Position numbers and translations under genes: made by a program. A model generated the notes under the pieces. That model was not told the origin of the DNA. It did not search any database and saw only the letters and a program-made list of their open reading frames with translations. This document shows positions 11,601 through 22,639 of a stretch of DNA of 64,000 bases, in pieces. This stretch comes from Coprinopsis marcescibilis. Taxonomy: Eukaryota; Basidiomycota; Agaricomycetes; Agaricales; Psathyrellaceae. Numbering within the stretch: the first letter of the stretch is position 1; every line of letters begins with the position of its first letter. The stretch spans positions 124,001 through 188,000 of the forward strand of contig ML210183.1 of assembly GCA_004369085.1 (NCBI GenBank), written 5' to 3'.

Positions 11601-13719
11601 GTCTCCGTATGGTTATGTTTTCTCTCTTTAATGGTCAAGAAAATGGCAGTGTCGACGTCTGCAGAGAGTAGATTCCCAAGGGCTCCAATCGTCCACGAAT
11701 CGTCAGTGCTATCGGGCGCATGTGCTGTGATTTGCCTCCATTGAGATCCGCGGGCAACAGGGACGGCGCCCTCCCATATCATCTCCGGATTCATGACCTT
11801 ACCGAACCCAGGACCTTTCCGGGTGTGAAGGACCCAAAGCTGAATATAACCATCCTCCCACAGCATGGCCAATCCATCGTTGGCTTGAGTGAATGAGACG
11901 TGAATTGGTGTCTTTGTTTTATACTTGGAAGGGTTTGTGGGTGCTGCGAGGTTGATTGGAAGTTGGAACGACGACATGGGGGGTGGGACATTTTGCGTCC
12001 GGAAGGGTGTAAGCAAAATCTGGGCTGTGAAAAAGGGTCGTATGTTGATGAGAAGAAGGCATTATAAAATGATAAAGAACTAACAGCCATCCAGCACTGC
12101 GACAAGACCTGTATCGTTTGGGGGGAGGGAAGGCGAAATGAATGTTTCCAATTCATAATGTCGTTGAATGATTTCGGACGACGTGGTGAGTATGATATGT
12201 GAAGGAACCTCTGGGTGCCATTGCAGAGAGGTGAAACGACCAACATTGTCTGAGGGAGAGGGCGCGAGGATTTCATGCTTTAGGTACCTAGAAAAGTCTT
12301 TCCTCAGCAGCTGACCGTGAGCAACCGGGTTCCATTAAATTACCAGTGGTAGTTTCCAATGGTCCACAGTTGAACTGGAATGAAAAACTGAGTTTGGCGC
12401 AACAGAGAGGTATCGGTTTACTCACCAATGTCTCCAAGCGTAGTCTCTGCCCAAACTGCAAGGATGTTAGAGTCCGAGTTCCAACTCAGGTCGCGCACTC
12501 GGTAACCCCATCGAAGATCCACAGTGGACGTCGAACCGTCCTTTTGTAGGAATGAATCAGGAGTGAGGGCGAACTCTCCGTGTCTCAACCCATTGCGTTC
12601 AAAGAACACGATATCATGCCTTCCTTCTTTTCCAGCGCCACTTCCTTCGAACCCACCAAACCGTTGCGTTCCGACGATCAGATTCCCGGAAGGTCTCCAG
12701 GATAATGTATGTTCAAGGCCTGGCACGGGTTCTGAAGTTGATTGGAGGGATCCGTTGCGGTCATAAACCCGCAGCGTCCGTTGTTTGAGGCCATGTTCGT
12801 CCTGATCTGACAAAGATGAAACGACAAAGTATGTTCCATCTCCTCGCCAGCTTATCCGAGGTGCATTATCATCGTCCGGTGAGGATCCAACTTTGACCGA
12901 TTTCGGTGCCTGAGCAGCGATCTTACCCAACGATCCATGGAACTGTGTTTGTTTTGAGCCCCATCCAACATTTATGGGTGCATCTGTGGAGCATGTAGCC
13001 AGGAAACTGAGAGCTCAGTGGAAATAACCCACCCTCTCCAAACTCTACCGGACGCAAAGATCCTTCTGAAAGTACATCGAATGATGAGGTCATCAAAATC
13101 AACTTCCTTTCGCCTGATTCCAAAGTGAATATGGTTCAGTTGCGTTGAGGGTGTTGTTCTCACCAGTAACAATGGCCAAAAGGGAGTCATCAGGGCTCCA
13201 GGCAGCAGCAGAAATGCCTGTTTCGAAGGTTCCCTCAACTTCACTCTATGAACCCAGTTTAAGTTAACCTCAGGATGGCCAACCTCAGAATGGTGTAATG
13301 AACGTACCGGAGAGTCCTCTTCGTCAATTGTGATAACAACGATGTCTCCACCAGCCATAACTGCAACAACCTGTCGCGTCTCCGCGACCACTCGGAGCGA
13401 AACAATCTGCGGAACCCTTGGAAAAGCTGCTGAGGCGGTTGCCGAGAACATCGAGGTCATTACTGGCGATTTCTGCCAGAAAATAAGACAAAAGCCAGAT
13501 ATTATCGTTGAATTAGATGCACACTTGGACTTCATCGTTTGTTGGGGGCCTCTGCGACGCTACCCTCCATAGCTCTACAGTCACCTCTCCGTCCAAGTTT
13601 TTGCACTCTGACGCTGCATAGAGCACATTTTCATCAAGATCCAAAGCAGTGGCAGTCCAGTTTGTGTTCGCGTAGCTGAAAGAGGCGTAATCCGTGGCAA
13701 TCAGAGATAAATTTCTCAT
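8671..13719 (-). CDS. ELP1: Elongator complex subunit 1 (Elp1/Iki3)
   Basis: This is the scaffold subunit of Elongator, which modifies wobble uridine 34 of tRNAs (cm5/mcm5) in the cytoplasm. The protein starts MRNLSLIATDY at 13719. WD40-type repeats follow, including VVAVMAGGDIVVITIDEED, WSPDDSLLAIVT-like and RISWRGDGTYFVVSSL motifs, as in the Elp1 N-terminal propellers. The C-terminal half is alpha-helical and TPR-like (for example EEAFKYIERYSLYEPALKIW). Near the end is a basic patch, SRSKRKAERKVSSGRKG, followed by VDEEEYIL. This matches the Lys/Arg-rich tRNA-binding region known in yeast Elp1. The protein closes with NDKWRIDLYEI. Roughly 20 short introns interrupt it. It is divergent from EFG1, with only 140 bases between starts. 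Confidence 0.95.
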
Positions 13720-13859
13720 ACTTTTTGGGTGGACCGGGATTAGATGTGAGTGCAGAGGAAAGGTTATCAGTTCACTTGGCGTCAATGATTTTCGATCAGA
13801 GCAATTCAAACGCGACATCATCAGCAAACAACTCTGTCACTTGGTCTCATATTCCCAAC
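13720..13859. promoter_or_regulatory. Bidirectional promoter between ELP1 and EFG1
   Basis: Only 140 bases separate the start codons of divergent ELP1 and EFG1, so both 5' UTRs and core promoters must share this stretch. I see no clear TATA box. Confidence 0.6.
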
Positions 13860-14797
13860 ATGGCTCCCATTCGAACGAAAGACAGTAATAAAAATGCAGA
13901 AGCCTCTTCATCCAACAAAAAGACGTCAAGTCCACAGCAGCGAAAATACCAGCCGAAAGCGTCAGCAGTCCCAGGCAAACAGAAAATAAAGAGCTTGCTG
14001 AGGCAGGCGCGACGACTATTGGCCAAGGTGTGTTGGATTACAACTGGACCTGAATCTTTCTCATGTCATTCCTAGGATAAACTTGCCGCAGACAAGCGCG
14101 TAGAGACTGAACGGCGGATAAAGGCTCTCGAGGCTGAGCTGGAGCAGGCTGATCAGGTCAACAAAGAGAGAACTCTTGCAACCCGTTATCACAAAGTGAA
14201 ATTCTTTGGTGCGTATTGTTGCCCTCGCTATTTTTTCTTTTCTTAAGTTGGTCTGGGATTTTTAGAACGGCAGAAAGTGATGCGGAAAGTGAAGCAAACC
14301 AAGAAAGAACTCGAGTCAGCTGCTGGATCGGCCAAGACTAAGCTTGAAAAGCAGCTGTTGGAAGAACGTATCAACTTGAATTACATCCTCGTACGTGGGT
14401 CCGGCTGCGCTTAGCCTCTTTACGCTAATACTCTGGCTAGCATTACCCTAAAACGAAGAAATATGTCTCGTTATTCCCACCGGAAGTACGGGAAGGCGTT
14501 GCTTCAGAAACATTCTCTGCCGACGCGGAAAAGACAAACAAAGCTCGCGAAGAGGTTCGAGAGTGGGTCCGTGGTTGCATGGAGAAAAATGAATTGTCTG
14601 TCGAACCAGAGCACCAATTGCTTCCCGGTCAGTCGCGAGCAAAGGCACCAGCTACGAGTCAATATTCTGTGGCGCTTGAGACGAATACCAAAGGACAAAA
14701 AGGGTCAGAGCCATCACTTGACGACGACATTGGAGCAGATGATTTCTTCGAGAATGGTTCTGGCGAGGAGTCGGGCGAGGGCTCGGACGATTCATAG
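13860..14797 (+). CDS. EFG1: rRNA-processing protein Efg1
   Basis: This nucleolar protein is needed for early 18S rRNA processing. The N-terminus is basic and low in complexity. The Efg1 domain begins KQKIKSLLRQARRLLAKDKLAADKRVETERRIKALEAELEQ (seen as overlapping short motifs across two exons). It continues with TRYHKVKFFERQKVMRKVKQTKKEL, a coiled coil, then NYILHYPKTKKYVSLFPP and an acidic tail ending in GEESGEGSDDS. Introns lie after 14027 (GTGTGT), near 14210-14265 (GTGCGT..TTAG) and near 14390-14440. The start is ATG at 13860. An in-frame open stretch upstream lacks an ATG. Confidence 0.9.
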
Positions 14798-15327
14798 GTA
14801 AGCGCTTGCCATTTCATTCCATTGCAATGGTACTTTCCATGTATGGCCGGTCGAATAGGGATTCTCTAACAATCTCCGTCTGAGATAATGCCTGGCAGAA
14901 TACTCCGAATTGCCTCCAGACATCGGTTCGTCATAACTTTTGAATGTATTCATCCTGCCACGACTGTCCTGTGGGTTGCTATTGACTGGTGAATGTCAGG
15001 GTTTTGTGGTAGTTGTGACGTTGCCCGGTGAAATACGCAGGTCCTTGAGGGATTGTTTTCATTGAAACAGAGGTAGTAACTGAGATCATTTTCTGGCAGT
15101 GTTGGGATGCCTGATTGATCGGAAATAAAAGGAAGAATAGGTATTTAGATCAAGGGTTACCCCAATTTGGTGGCTCTCACGATTGGGCTTCTCACAGTCG
15201 AACAGCGTCCGACAGGGATTCGACTGCCAACACAAACTAATATTCGACTGCTTCTTGCGCGTTGCATCTTCTCTGATCGAAACTGGCTTTTCTATACTTT
15301 CATCTTCACCCCTAGTCTTCGCTTTTT
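14798..15327. other. Intergenic region
   Basis: About 530 bases between EFG1 and the seven-helix membrane protein gene. They hold the EFG1 3' UTR and the promoter and 5' leader of the next gene. A short open frame at 15183-15416 overlaps the next start in another frame and is not supported. Confidence 0.5.
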
Positions 15328-17525
15328 ATGAGCACAGGATCTCCTTCAGCCTACTTGCTCTGGGCTATCTTGGCGACTATCGTACGTCCTTGAACCCCCT
15401 GACTTCATTGCCTTAACCCACTTACATATTCCGTTTCTCAGTTCTTCTGCTTCCTCGTATTACATCTATGGCTTTACGATCGCTTTAGTTGTTTGAGATG
15501 GGATTCAGGGAGGCAACCTGGCGCGTTCAAGAGAGTCATGACGTCCGTTCTATTCCACCGCCGCGCAAGCGTTATGCTGACCACCAACATCCAGTTATTC
15601 CTACATTACGACTCTACCCCTCCTGGTCTGCTTCAGTATATCTATGACGGTGATAAAATTTCAAGAAGGTGAGCATTTACTTCAAGAGAAATGGGAGGCG
15701 ATGACCGAACGTTCGCAGGGTACTTCTTGGCATCTGACGGTGCAAGTACGTTTTTATCGAATACAGGCGTTGGAATTGAAATCACTAACGGCTCTGAAAG
15801 TTGTACCCCGCCCAATGTCTGAATGGAGCCCTCATAATAGGCGTTGGCTACTACCCTTGTTCTTCACATTGAGCGTGGCGTGGTCACTGGAGCTGTGAGA
15901 ACTGTTGTTTACCTCCTAATCCGGATTTATATTGACTCTCTTTTCCCTAGTGTTACTCATTTGGAAGGTTGGATCTTCTTCCCACCAACCCAGTTCTAGA
16001 TTTACTCAATCACCTCCAGAGTTAACCTTCTGGTTGTTCCTTTTGCATCAAGGACCAGGAAAGCGTGACTGGTTTCACAGCTGGGAGTTTCGTACCTGGT
16101 ATACTGGTATGTGTCCAGCAATGTGGTGGGATCCTCCTAATGTCCTGTCCAGGTAGCGTAATTGCAATAGTAGGAATGCCTTTGACAGCGGTAGTGACGA
16201 GACATGAACTGGACAAGGTTAGTTCTATTTCTACATCTGTGTGTTTGTCTTAACCCTGTGACCTAGGCCCTTGCGTATATCTTCATCACTGGGGCCACGG
16301 CAGGAACTTCTACCACAGTGTGCTTCTTATACGTCTTGTTCCGGTTCCCCCGATTCCTTGAATACGTCAAGGCAGAAGGAGCCGACCCAGATGTAGTCGT
16401 GCGCTTGGCAACCTTCTACCAGCTCAATGTGCGTTCCATTCTCTTGGACCCGATGTTCCTATTAACACCAAATTCGCAGGTCATCCGTGTCGCATTCCGT
16501 TTCTTGTTTACCGTTCCACTTTTATTAGTTGCTGCAGATTCCATCACTGGGCCGTATCCTATTGTAGGCCATCCGTACGTCTTCAAAGCCGTTACAAGAG
16601 GTTCTATGTACTAATCTGATCCGTTTATAGGTTCGCTGCCGGTATATTCGTCTTGTATCTGTCAACAGATTAAAATGTTCTGATCATCATCCTTTAGATT
16701 TCTTGTTGATGTTGGCGGGAATGGGGTGCTTCATTTCCTCGGCAATTACTCTTTTGGTAAAAACTCATCCAATCAGACAGTCCTGGGCTAATGTTGTTAA
16801 CATTCCCCCTCGTAGATATTCTTTCCCCGATCCGTGGCTCAAGAGTCCGGTTATCGAGCAAAAATCATTTCGCCCGAGACCTCTGCAAAACCTCCAACAA
16901 TATCATCCCAACCGCCTTCGTATCATCACCACTATCAAGATAACGAATACGAAAATCCAATGTCTAATCCAATGTCTGTCTTACATCACCCAATGCCGCC
17001 TTCCCCGCTACGTATGAGCGGCTTTCGTTTCCCGCAGCAGCAAGACCGACGCCGGGACTCTATCGAATCCGGAGATATATCTCTCGCGGCCTACGACTCG
17101 GACGCAGACAGCGTAGCAATGTCATCACACACACTCCCACATCGCGTCCGCAAGTCAATGTCCCAGCCCGGACACAGTCGGAGTCCGTCAAACCACAATT
17201 CGGGTTCAAGGTCAGAAGATACAATGTGGGACGGTCGGCCACACGACGGCGATACCACTTCCAGTTCCAGGAGACATTCCGATGGCCCTTTTCTCTACAC
17301 CAGACACGGAAAGTTCGTCCGTAGCGTGGACAGGCACTCTTCTCAGATGCCATTACGCCCTCGCGATTCAAGAAGGTCGTCAACACTACATCCATATGTG
17401 CGTATCATGGCTTGAATGCGTGTAATGCAGATCAATTGACGTTCTCTACCAACTAGGTTGCCAATTTCACCTCGCCAATTGACCTAATGGATGGACGGGA
17501 CGATGACCGGGTCACTTCGGTCTGA
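15328..17525 (+). CDS. Seven-transmembrane protein of unknown function with Ser/His-rich tail
   Basis: The start MSTGSPSAYLLWAILATI leads straight into the first helix. About ten short introns are needed. Splicing gives LHLWLYDRFSCLRW, FKRVMTYSYITTLP, EWSPHNRRWLLPLFFTLS, LVTHLEELTFWLFLLHQ, WFHSWEFRTWYTG, TAGTSTTVCFLYVLFRF and FRFLFTVPLLLVA. The final helix contains MLAGMGCFISSAITLL. I count seven hydrophobic helices, followed by a long hydrophilic tail (16830-17400) with repeated Ser/Arg and His. The last exon encodes VANFTSPIDLMD and ends at 17525. One exon is only 17 bases (15951-15967). The layout resembles a G-protein-coupled receptor, but I recognise no named receptor family. I believe it is conserved among mushrooms, from general knowledge only. 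Confidence 0.75.
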
Positions 17526-18034
17526 CTCCATCTGGATATCTACCCTTCAAAACAGCGATCCTCCAATCGCATTTCTTCTCTACGTTTTTCTCCTCGTTGG
17601 ATTCCCAACTCCGATTCCCCATTCCGCTGTCATACCCACGTCTCCACGACCCTGACCCACCTCGTTGAACGATCTTCACTGCTCTTTTGCTGCATATTTC
17701 CTCTTGCTTACTCGACACGCCACCGCTCTCGTTGCCCGACATCAAAACTACTCACTTGTCACGAACCCACTTGCGTTTATCTGTTGTACTACTCTATCAC
17801 ATCACATATTCAGTTCTCTCTTCACAATCCCGCATTTATTCCCTATCCGTATCTACTGACAAGTTGTACAAGTATCTCGACACTATTTATTAGATCCGTA
17901 ACCTCGTGTATATACTATAATCGAATTTCTGGGCCTTTGGAAACAAATCGAGTTGAAGGAATCTAGTAATACCACAAACATCCGAATACGTAAAGCTACA
18001 CACAAATGTGAGCATCTCGGCCATGAGGTAAACC
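17526..18034. other. Convergent intergenic region
   Basis: About 510 bases between two convergent genes. They hold both 3' UTRs and are AT-rich near 17780-17960. I see no RNA gene or repeat. Confidence 0.5.
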
Positions 18035-20039
18035 TTAAGGGGAATTCAAATTCTGGTTTCGTCGACCTGCAAAATTCTTGCTCCACTCCAAAAATCCGGA
18101 GCTGGCTCTCGCAATTAGCTTCTTCATCCGAATCTTTCTTTCTGTCGGCTTGAGCTTTTCAGGTGTGATGTTTATGAATGACGTGGAACTGTCGAGCTCG
18201 GATGTTTCTGGAAGGTTGCCATGGGACTTCGCAGCCCCCGCTACTCGTCCAAATCGAGGATCGTGATGGGGGTTCACCTGAAAGGCGTCGTCGAGCCTGG
18301 AACTGCTACGGTTGTTCCGAGTCGTCACCGCAGACATCCAAGGGTCACTCGAGAAATCGTTGGTCGAGAAGCCAAGACCAGCAAACCAAGTAGAATCGCG
18401 GGGGTTCGACGTTGAAGCCTTCCGGCCCTTGCTATGGTCGAACTCTTCCGGGCGCATATCCTGAACCGAAGGTGGGTACGGAGTACGCTGAGGACGGGAT
18501 CTCCGGTTCAACTTTTGACCATCTCGACTGGAAGCGCCAGGGTCGCCTCCTGTAGTTTGGCGATTTGATGAAGATGATCTAGAGAAGAGCCAGCTCCTCT
18601 GCTTGCCGCTGCCCACTCCGTCGCCTTGCAACCGAGCCAGATCTTGTTTGGAACTGCCACTGGAAGGGAACAGCCGTAAAGATTTAATTTTTTGAATCGG
18701 TCGTTGTCCTGTTTTCTCGGGGAACGCTGAATCGCCCACATCTCCCTTGGATCCTCGCCCTTGCAAACTCGCAACCTTGCGGATTACCCGGGGCTTTTCG
18801 ACGATTGCTTCATCAGGTCGGGCGCAAAGAGTGTATCGCCTGTTGTCGTTGGACCTTGGAGACTGCAAATTCCGTGGAATCGCCGGCGAGGAGTAAGATT
18901 CCGAGATGTTTGCCTCATCGGAGCGCATCGTAGAAGCGCCCTGGAACCTGTGGGACACGGACCACTGCAAAAGATCGTCCGTTGTCCATGTCTTGTGGTT
19001 ATTTCGCCTGGCCCATGGGACCTCGCTCGTCCTTTGTACGTGCTCCTCCAGGGCGCGAGAATCCAGCCGAATCGGAGGAGAATTCATCTCCAATTCTATC
19101 AAGGCTTCGCCAACCGATTCCAGGTCCAGGGTTCGGGTTGATTGTCTAGTCCGTGTAGGCAAGGCGTTGGAATCGTTTCCGTTAGGATAATCTCCGCGGT
19201 GAACAGAACAGTCGTCGGCAGAGAAAAGAGCCTTTTGTTCAGGGTCGGGCCAGCGAAGGTCGCGCGAACAAGTCAGACTCCCAGAGTCAGATTTAGGAGA
19301 TCCAGATGTACCGACGTTCTTCAGCCAAGGAGCACTCTGCATTCGACGCAAGGCGGGACTCAGAGAGGGAGGTTGGGGAAACTCGGACGCAAACCCAACC
19401 AGGCCTTGCAACGACGAACTGTCTGATCCAGCGTAGGTGTCCGAGATGTGAATTGTGCTGGAGTCAGGGCTAGAAATTGTCGGAGTAAGCTCGCTTATCG
19501 GGGCGTTATTCGTCCTCCACAGCGGTTCCAGTGGCGGGGGCCTCTTCAGCGCTGCCTGAGTAAGTCCAAAGTCCGTTGCTCCGCGCCGCGATTTTCTAGG
19601 ATCAATAGAACGCTTTCTGCGCATTGCCCCAGTATCGAAAACCTCGCTGTTACTTGAATGGGTATGCAATGTTATTCCTTCTTGGAAGTACGAGGCACTC
19701 TCCGTTTCATGGATTTCTTGAAAGTCATTTTCCGGTGAAAGTTCAAGGAGGGCGCTAGAAATACCAAGGGTTACTACTTAGTTGGCGACATAATTGAATT
19801 AGATGAACGAACCTCAGTGGGCTTGGTACATTCAGATAATCTGCTATTCCTGTCGACAGTGAACCGCTTATCCCTGGTGCAATACGATGAGAACGCCAGG
19901 CTGATTTCTGAGCAGCATTCGATGCAGCAGACTCTGCTTGAAGGTTGCTCAAGGACTTGCTCGATAGCAAGGAAAACCGCCTTGTCATCGTGGACAATGG
20001 GAAGGGAACTGTAACGAAGGTCGGCGGGATCGAGAGCAT
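18035..20039 (-). CDS. Hypothetical Ser-rich protein, about 648 aa
   Basis: Two exons (20039-19813 and 19754-18035) are joined by a 58-base intron with GTTCGT..CTAG ends, giving exactly 649 codons. The protein is rich in Ser, Arg and Pro and looks mostly disordered. Short basic patches (AMRRKRSIDPRKSRRG) and many Arg-x-x-Ser sites suggest a phosphorylated regulator. The C-terminus ends SSGFLEWSKNFAGRRNQN. I see no signal peptide, membrane segment or named domain. The start could instead be the second Met at 19988 (MTRRFSLLSSKSLSN). The large uninterrupted exon and consistent splice frame support a real gene; its function is unknown. Confidence 0.65.
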
Positions 20040-20181
20040 TCGGTCACGTTTCGGTCATGTAACACCAGCCTACTTGAGCCGTGCCATAAATAGCTTAAAT
20101 GTGTATGCGGAAGATGTGCGGTAGCGTCATAGCGTCAAAGGAAATACAAATGCAGGAAAGGTACAAAATGCTAGGAGAGAA

Positions 20182-20733
20182 TTAATACGCCTTCTTGGCC
20201 GCCAATTGCAGGTGAGCACTGTGCTCATCGAAAGGCAGCTTTGAGAGAGGAATCTCGCGCCAGAGGTCAGGAGTGAGGAAGGAGTATGTTTTGGTGATCT
20301 ACAGGCAAACGCTTGAGAAATGAATTTGGCGGTGATGTGGAAAGAACTTACAGCAGCAAAGGTAGCCTTCAAAAAGTTACCCATGGTGGCAGTGGAACCC
20401 TTAGCCTGGGTGTACACATCCTCAATACCGGCCAATTGCAGCAATCGCTTGGAAGCGGGGGCAGCAACGATGCCAGTTCCGCGGGGAGCAGGGATAAGAC
20501 GGCACATGACGGATCCGACCTTGCCGCTGACTTTTGAGGGGACGGTATGGGGCTGACCAAGTGCAGCACCCCAGTAACCTCTTCGGACAGGGATGACAGA
20601 CAACTTGGCGAGGACGATAGCACCACGGATGGCGGTTGCAACTTCCTTGGCGCACTTGACACCGAGACCGACGTGACCGTCGAAGTCACCGATAGCAACG
20701 AATGCCTTGAAACGGGTACGTTGACCGGCACGG

Positions 20734-20768
<35 letters not shown>

Positions 20769-21060
20769 ATCCTTGAGCTTGGGGAGGAAGAAATCGATGA
20801 TCTGGAACTCCTTGACGGGAAGGGAGAAGAGGTAGATTTCCTCCATGGACTTGATCTTGCCATCCTTCACGAGACGACCGAGTTTGGTGACGGGAACCCT
20901 GTAGCAGAATTGAATACATGTTAACTCCCCAATACATCAGTGCTACTCACCATTCCTTCTCCTCGTCTTTGCGTCCTCCACGACGAGGGCCCCTACGACC
21001 TCTGCCTCGGTCACCACGGCCACGACCGAAGCCACCACGTCCGCGTCCTGAATCAGCCAT
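20182..21060 (-). CDS. RPS2: 40S ribosomal protein uS5 (RPS2)
   Basis: Three exons (21060-20951, 20898-20352, 20298-20182) give 257 residues. The N-terminus is an RGG-rich arm ([20 protein letters not shown]), as in eukaryotic S2. It is followed by [17 protein letters not shown] and the S5 double-stranded RNA-binding fold ([20 protein letters not shown]). The C-terminal S5 domain includes [16 protein letters not shown] and [15 protein letters not shown]. The end is [19 protein letters not shown]. The protein sits at the mRNA entry of the small subunit and affects decoding accuracy. It is divergent from the antizyme gene across a 456-base shared upstream region. Confidence 0.97.
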
Positions 21061-21516
21061 ATTTTGAGATTCTAAGTGAGCTGGTCGTCAGCAAATGTCA
21101 TCCGATCGCAAGTTGGGCCATCCATCGCAGTTTCTCTGTCGAAATGCTCCAAAAGCCGGGCAGAATGACAGCAGATACCGCAAAGATGCCTCCTGAGCAG
21201 CAAAACGGCAGGGTTGGACTTACAAGGTGTTGAGATCGCTGTCTTCGACGGTGTTGAGCCCGCTGTGCCTCAAATTCGACGATATTGGTGGAGGGGCGAC
21301 GCACGTGGGATACCGGAGAATGCCGACAGGGCTTAGTCAGCCGGAGTGGGCCAGGGGGTTCTAGTCATCGCCACCCAACACCTTCTGCTTCTCACCCATT
21401 AGCAACTGCTCAATCCGTGCGCATTCTTAACCGCACAATCAATTTCTTTACCCAAACAGAACCTATCTACTCGAAACAACACCCGATTAACAAGTTGGCA
21501 TATGTCGCTATCGACC
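21061..21516. promoter_or_regulatory. Shared divergent promoter of RPS2 and antizyme
   Basis: The 456 bases between the two start codons must carry both promoters. They are pyrimidine-rich near the RPS2 side on its own strand. I see no TATA box I would defend. Sharing a promoter would tie antizyme transcription to ribosomal protein gene output; that link is inference. Confidence 0.5.
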
Positions 21517-22530
21517 ATGTCGAATTTTCTAAATCCCAAATCTAGTCTTTGCCCCGCGTATGTCTCGCTTTTCGTATCATATCCATCGCCGAGATAGCTG
21601 ACGGGTTTCTTATCTAAAGCAACGGTCGTCAAACCGTTGGGGATGGGGCTGCTGCTTATGACAACGGATCTGAGGTGCTTGCGGTCTGCCAAGCTCAAGG
21701 CATGGACGATATGTACTATTATTCTACTACCTTCTCTGGAGGGCCGGGGGTATGTCCTTATCTTTTCTCCCACACAGTGATATCTGAGCTATTCCCTCCA
21801 GTGGCGTTTTTGACACCCCCAAAGCTAAATGCCCTCCTGATCGAGGGTCGTCGAACTGTGTGAGAGACAGTGCGGCGCGCAATTTCCCAACATATGCACA
21901 TTCAATTTCATCGTCTCCGAACTCGTTTCCTTTTTCCAAATCTCCCGGCCATTATGTTAATTCGACAATCCCTATGCACTCTGGACCCCGGCCCATCCCC
22001 CGCAGGATTAACCCGAACCTATCCACTCCACCTCTCACCCCAGATGTTGGCAGTGACTGCAGCAGCTCAAGTGACGGCTCTATCAATGAACCCGATGCTC
22101 TGGATATCTTGATGACTCTTTTCCCAGAGCAAGGGTTCAATGCGCTTCCATACTCAAAGCGGGTTTCCATTTCTGCCCCCAACCTCGGCACTGGCTTTGA
22201 GGGGGTCGTTATTGAACTTCCAGGCAAACCCAAGACACTTTACGTGGAAGGTAAACGTGCTGCCTCTGTGGGTCTTCGCGAAAGGTAGGGTACCCAGTGA
22301 TATCTACTTTTTCAATTTGGCTAATGTTGTCGTTCCCCCACAGTATTGTTGCCCTATTAGACTTGGCTGACGAAAGTCTTGGGTGCAATGCCCTCGTGAT
22401 TGCTCTCGAGCGATCCTCCCCGAATCTCAGCACTCTCCTTCATTCCTTAATGTATGTTGGAGGTACTGTTGTCACCAAACCCCCTTTCAAAGTCGATCCT
22501 GCGTTTGTCCTCGTCGGTCTCGAGATATGA
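21517..22530 (+). CDS. OAZ: Ornithine decarboxylase antizyme, made by +1 ribosomal frameshifting
   Basis: Antizyme binds ornithine decarboxylase, sends it to the proteasome and limits polyamine uptake. Exons are 21517-21557, 21620-21749, 21802-22284 and 22344-22530. ORF1 starts MSNFLNPKSSLCPA, runs about 60 codons and stops at TGA 21811-21813. The second frame opens at GAC 21812 and stays open, through a 59-base intron, to the stop at 22528-22530. The product of the shift is about 279 residues. The C-terminal antizyme core is clear: SIVALLDLADESLGCNALVI, ALERSSPNLSTLLHSLMYVGG and FVLVGLEI. The middle part is Ser/Pro-rich. The predicted intron at 21750-21801 is needed to put ORF1 in the frame from which a +1 shift works. 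The gene is convergent with the Smr gene. Confidence 0.88.
21808..21814 (+). promoter_or_regulatory. Probable programmed +1 frameshift site, UUU-UGA-C
   Basis: The last sense codon of antizyme ORF1 is UUU, followed by the UGA stop and C. Skipping one U places the ribosome in the frame that encodes the antizyme core. The P-site tRNA-Phe can re-pair with UUU one base downstream, because four U residues run from 21807 or 21808 to 21811. In known antizymes, high polyamine levels promote this shift. Confidence 0.75.
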
Positions 22531-22639
22531 TTTCGGTTTCTAAGGACAAATTGATTTCACTCATATGTAACAGCATCGCCCATCTGTAATTGTTACTGAC
22601 ACTCCCAGTCCTGTTTCGCACTTTATGTATCTCAGTCAG

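Noticed and set aside
21860..22288. Antizyme core frame as an independent gene starting near 21860
   Set aside because: There is no ATG in the right place. The frame is open upstream to the ORF1 stop, as expected for frameshift expression.
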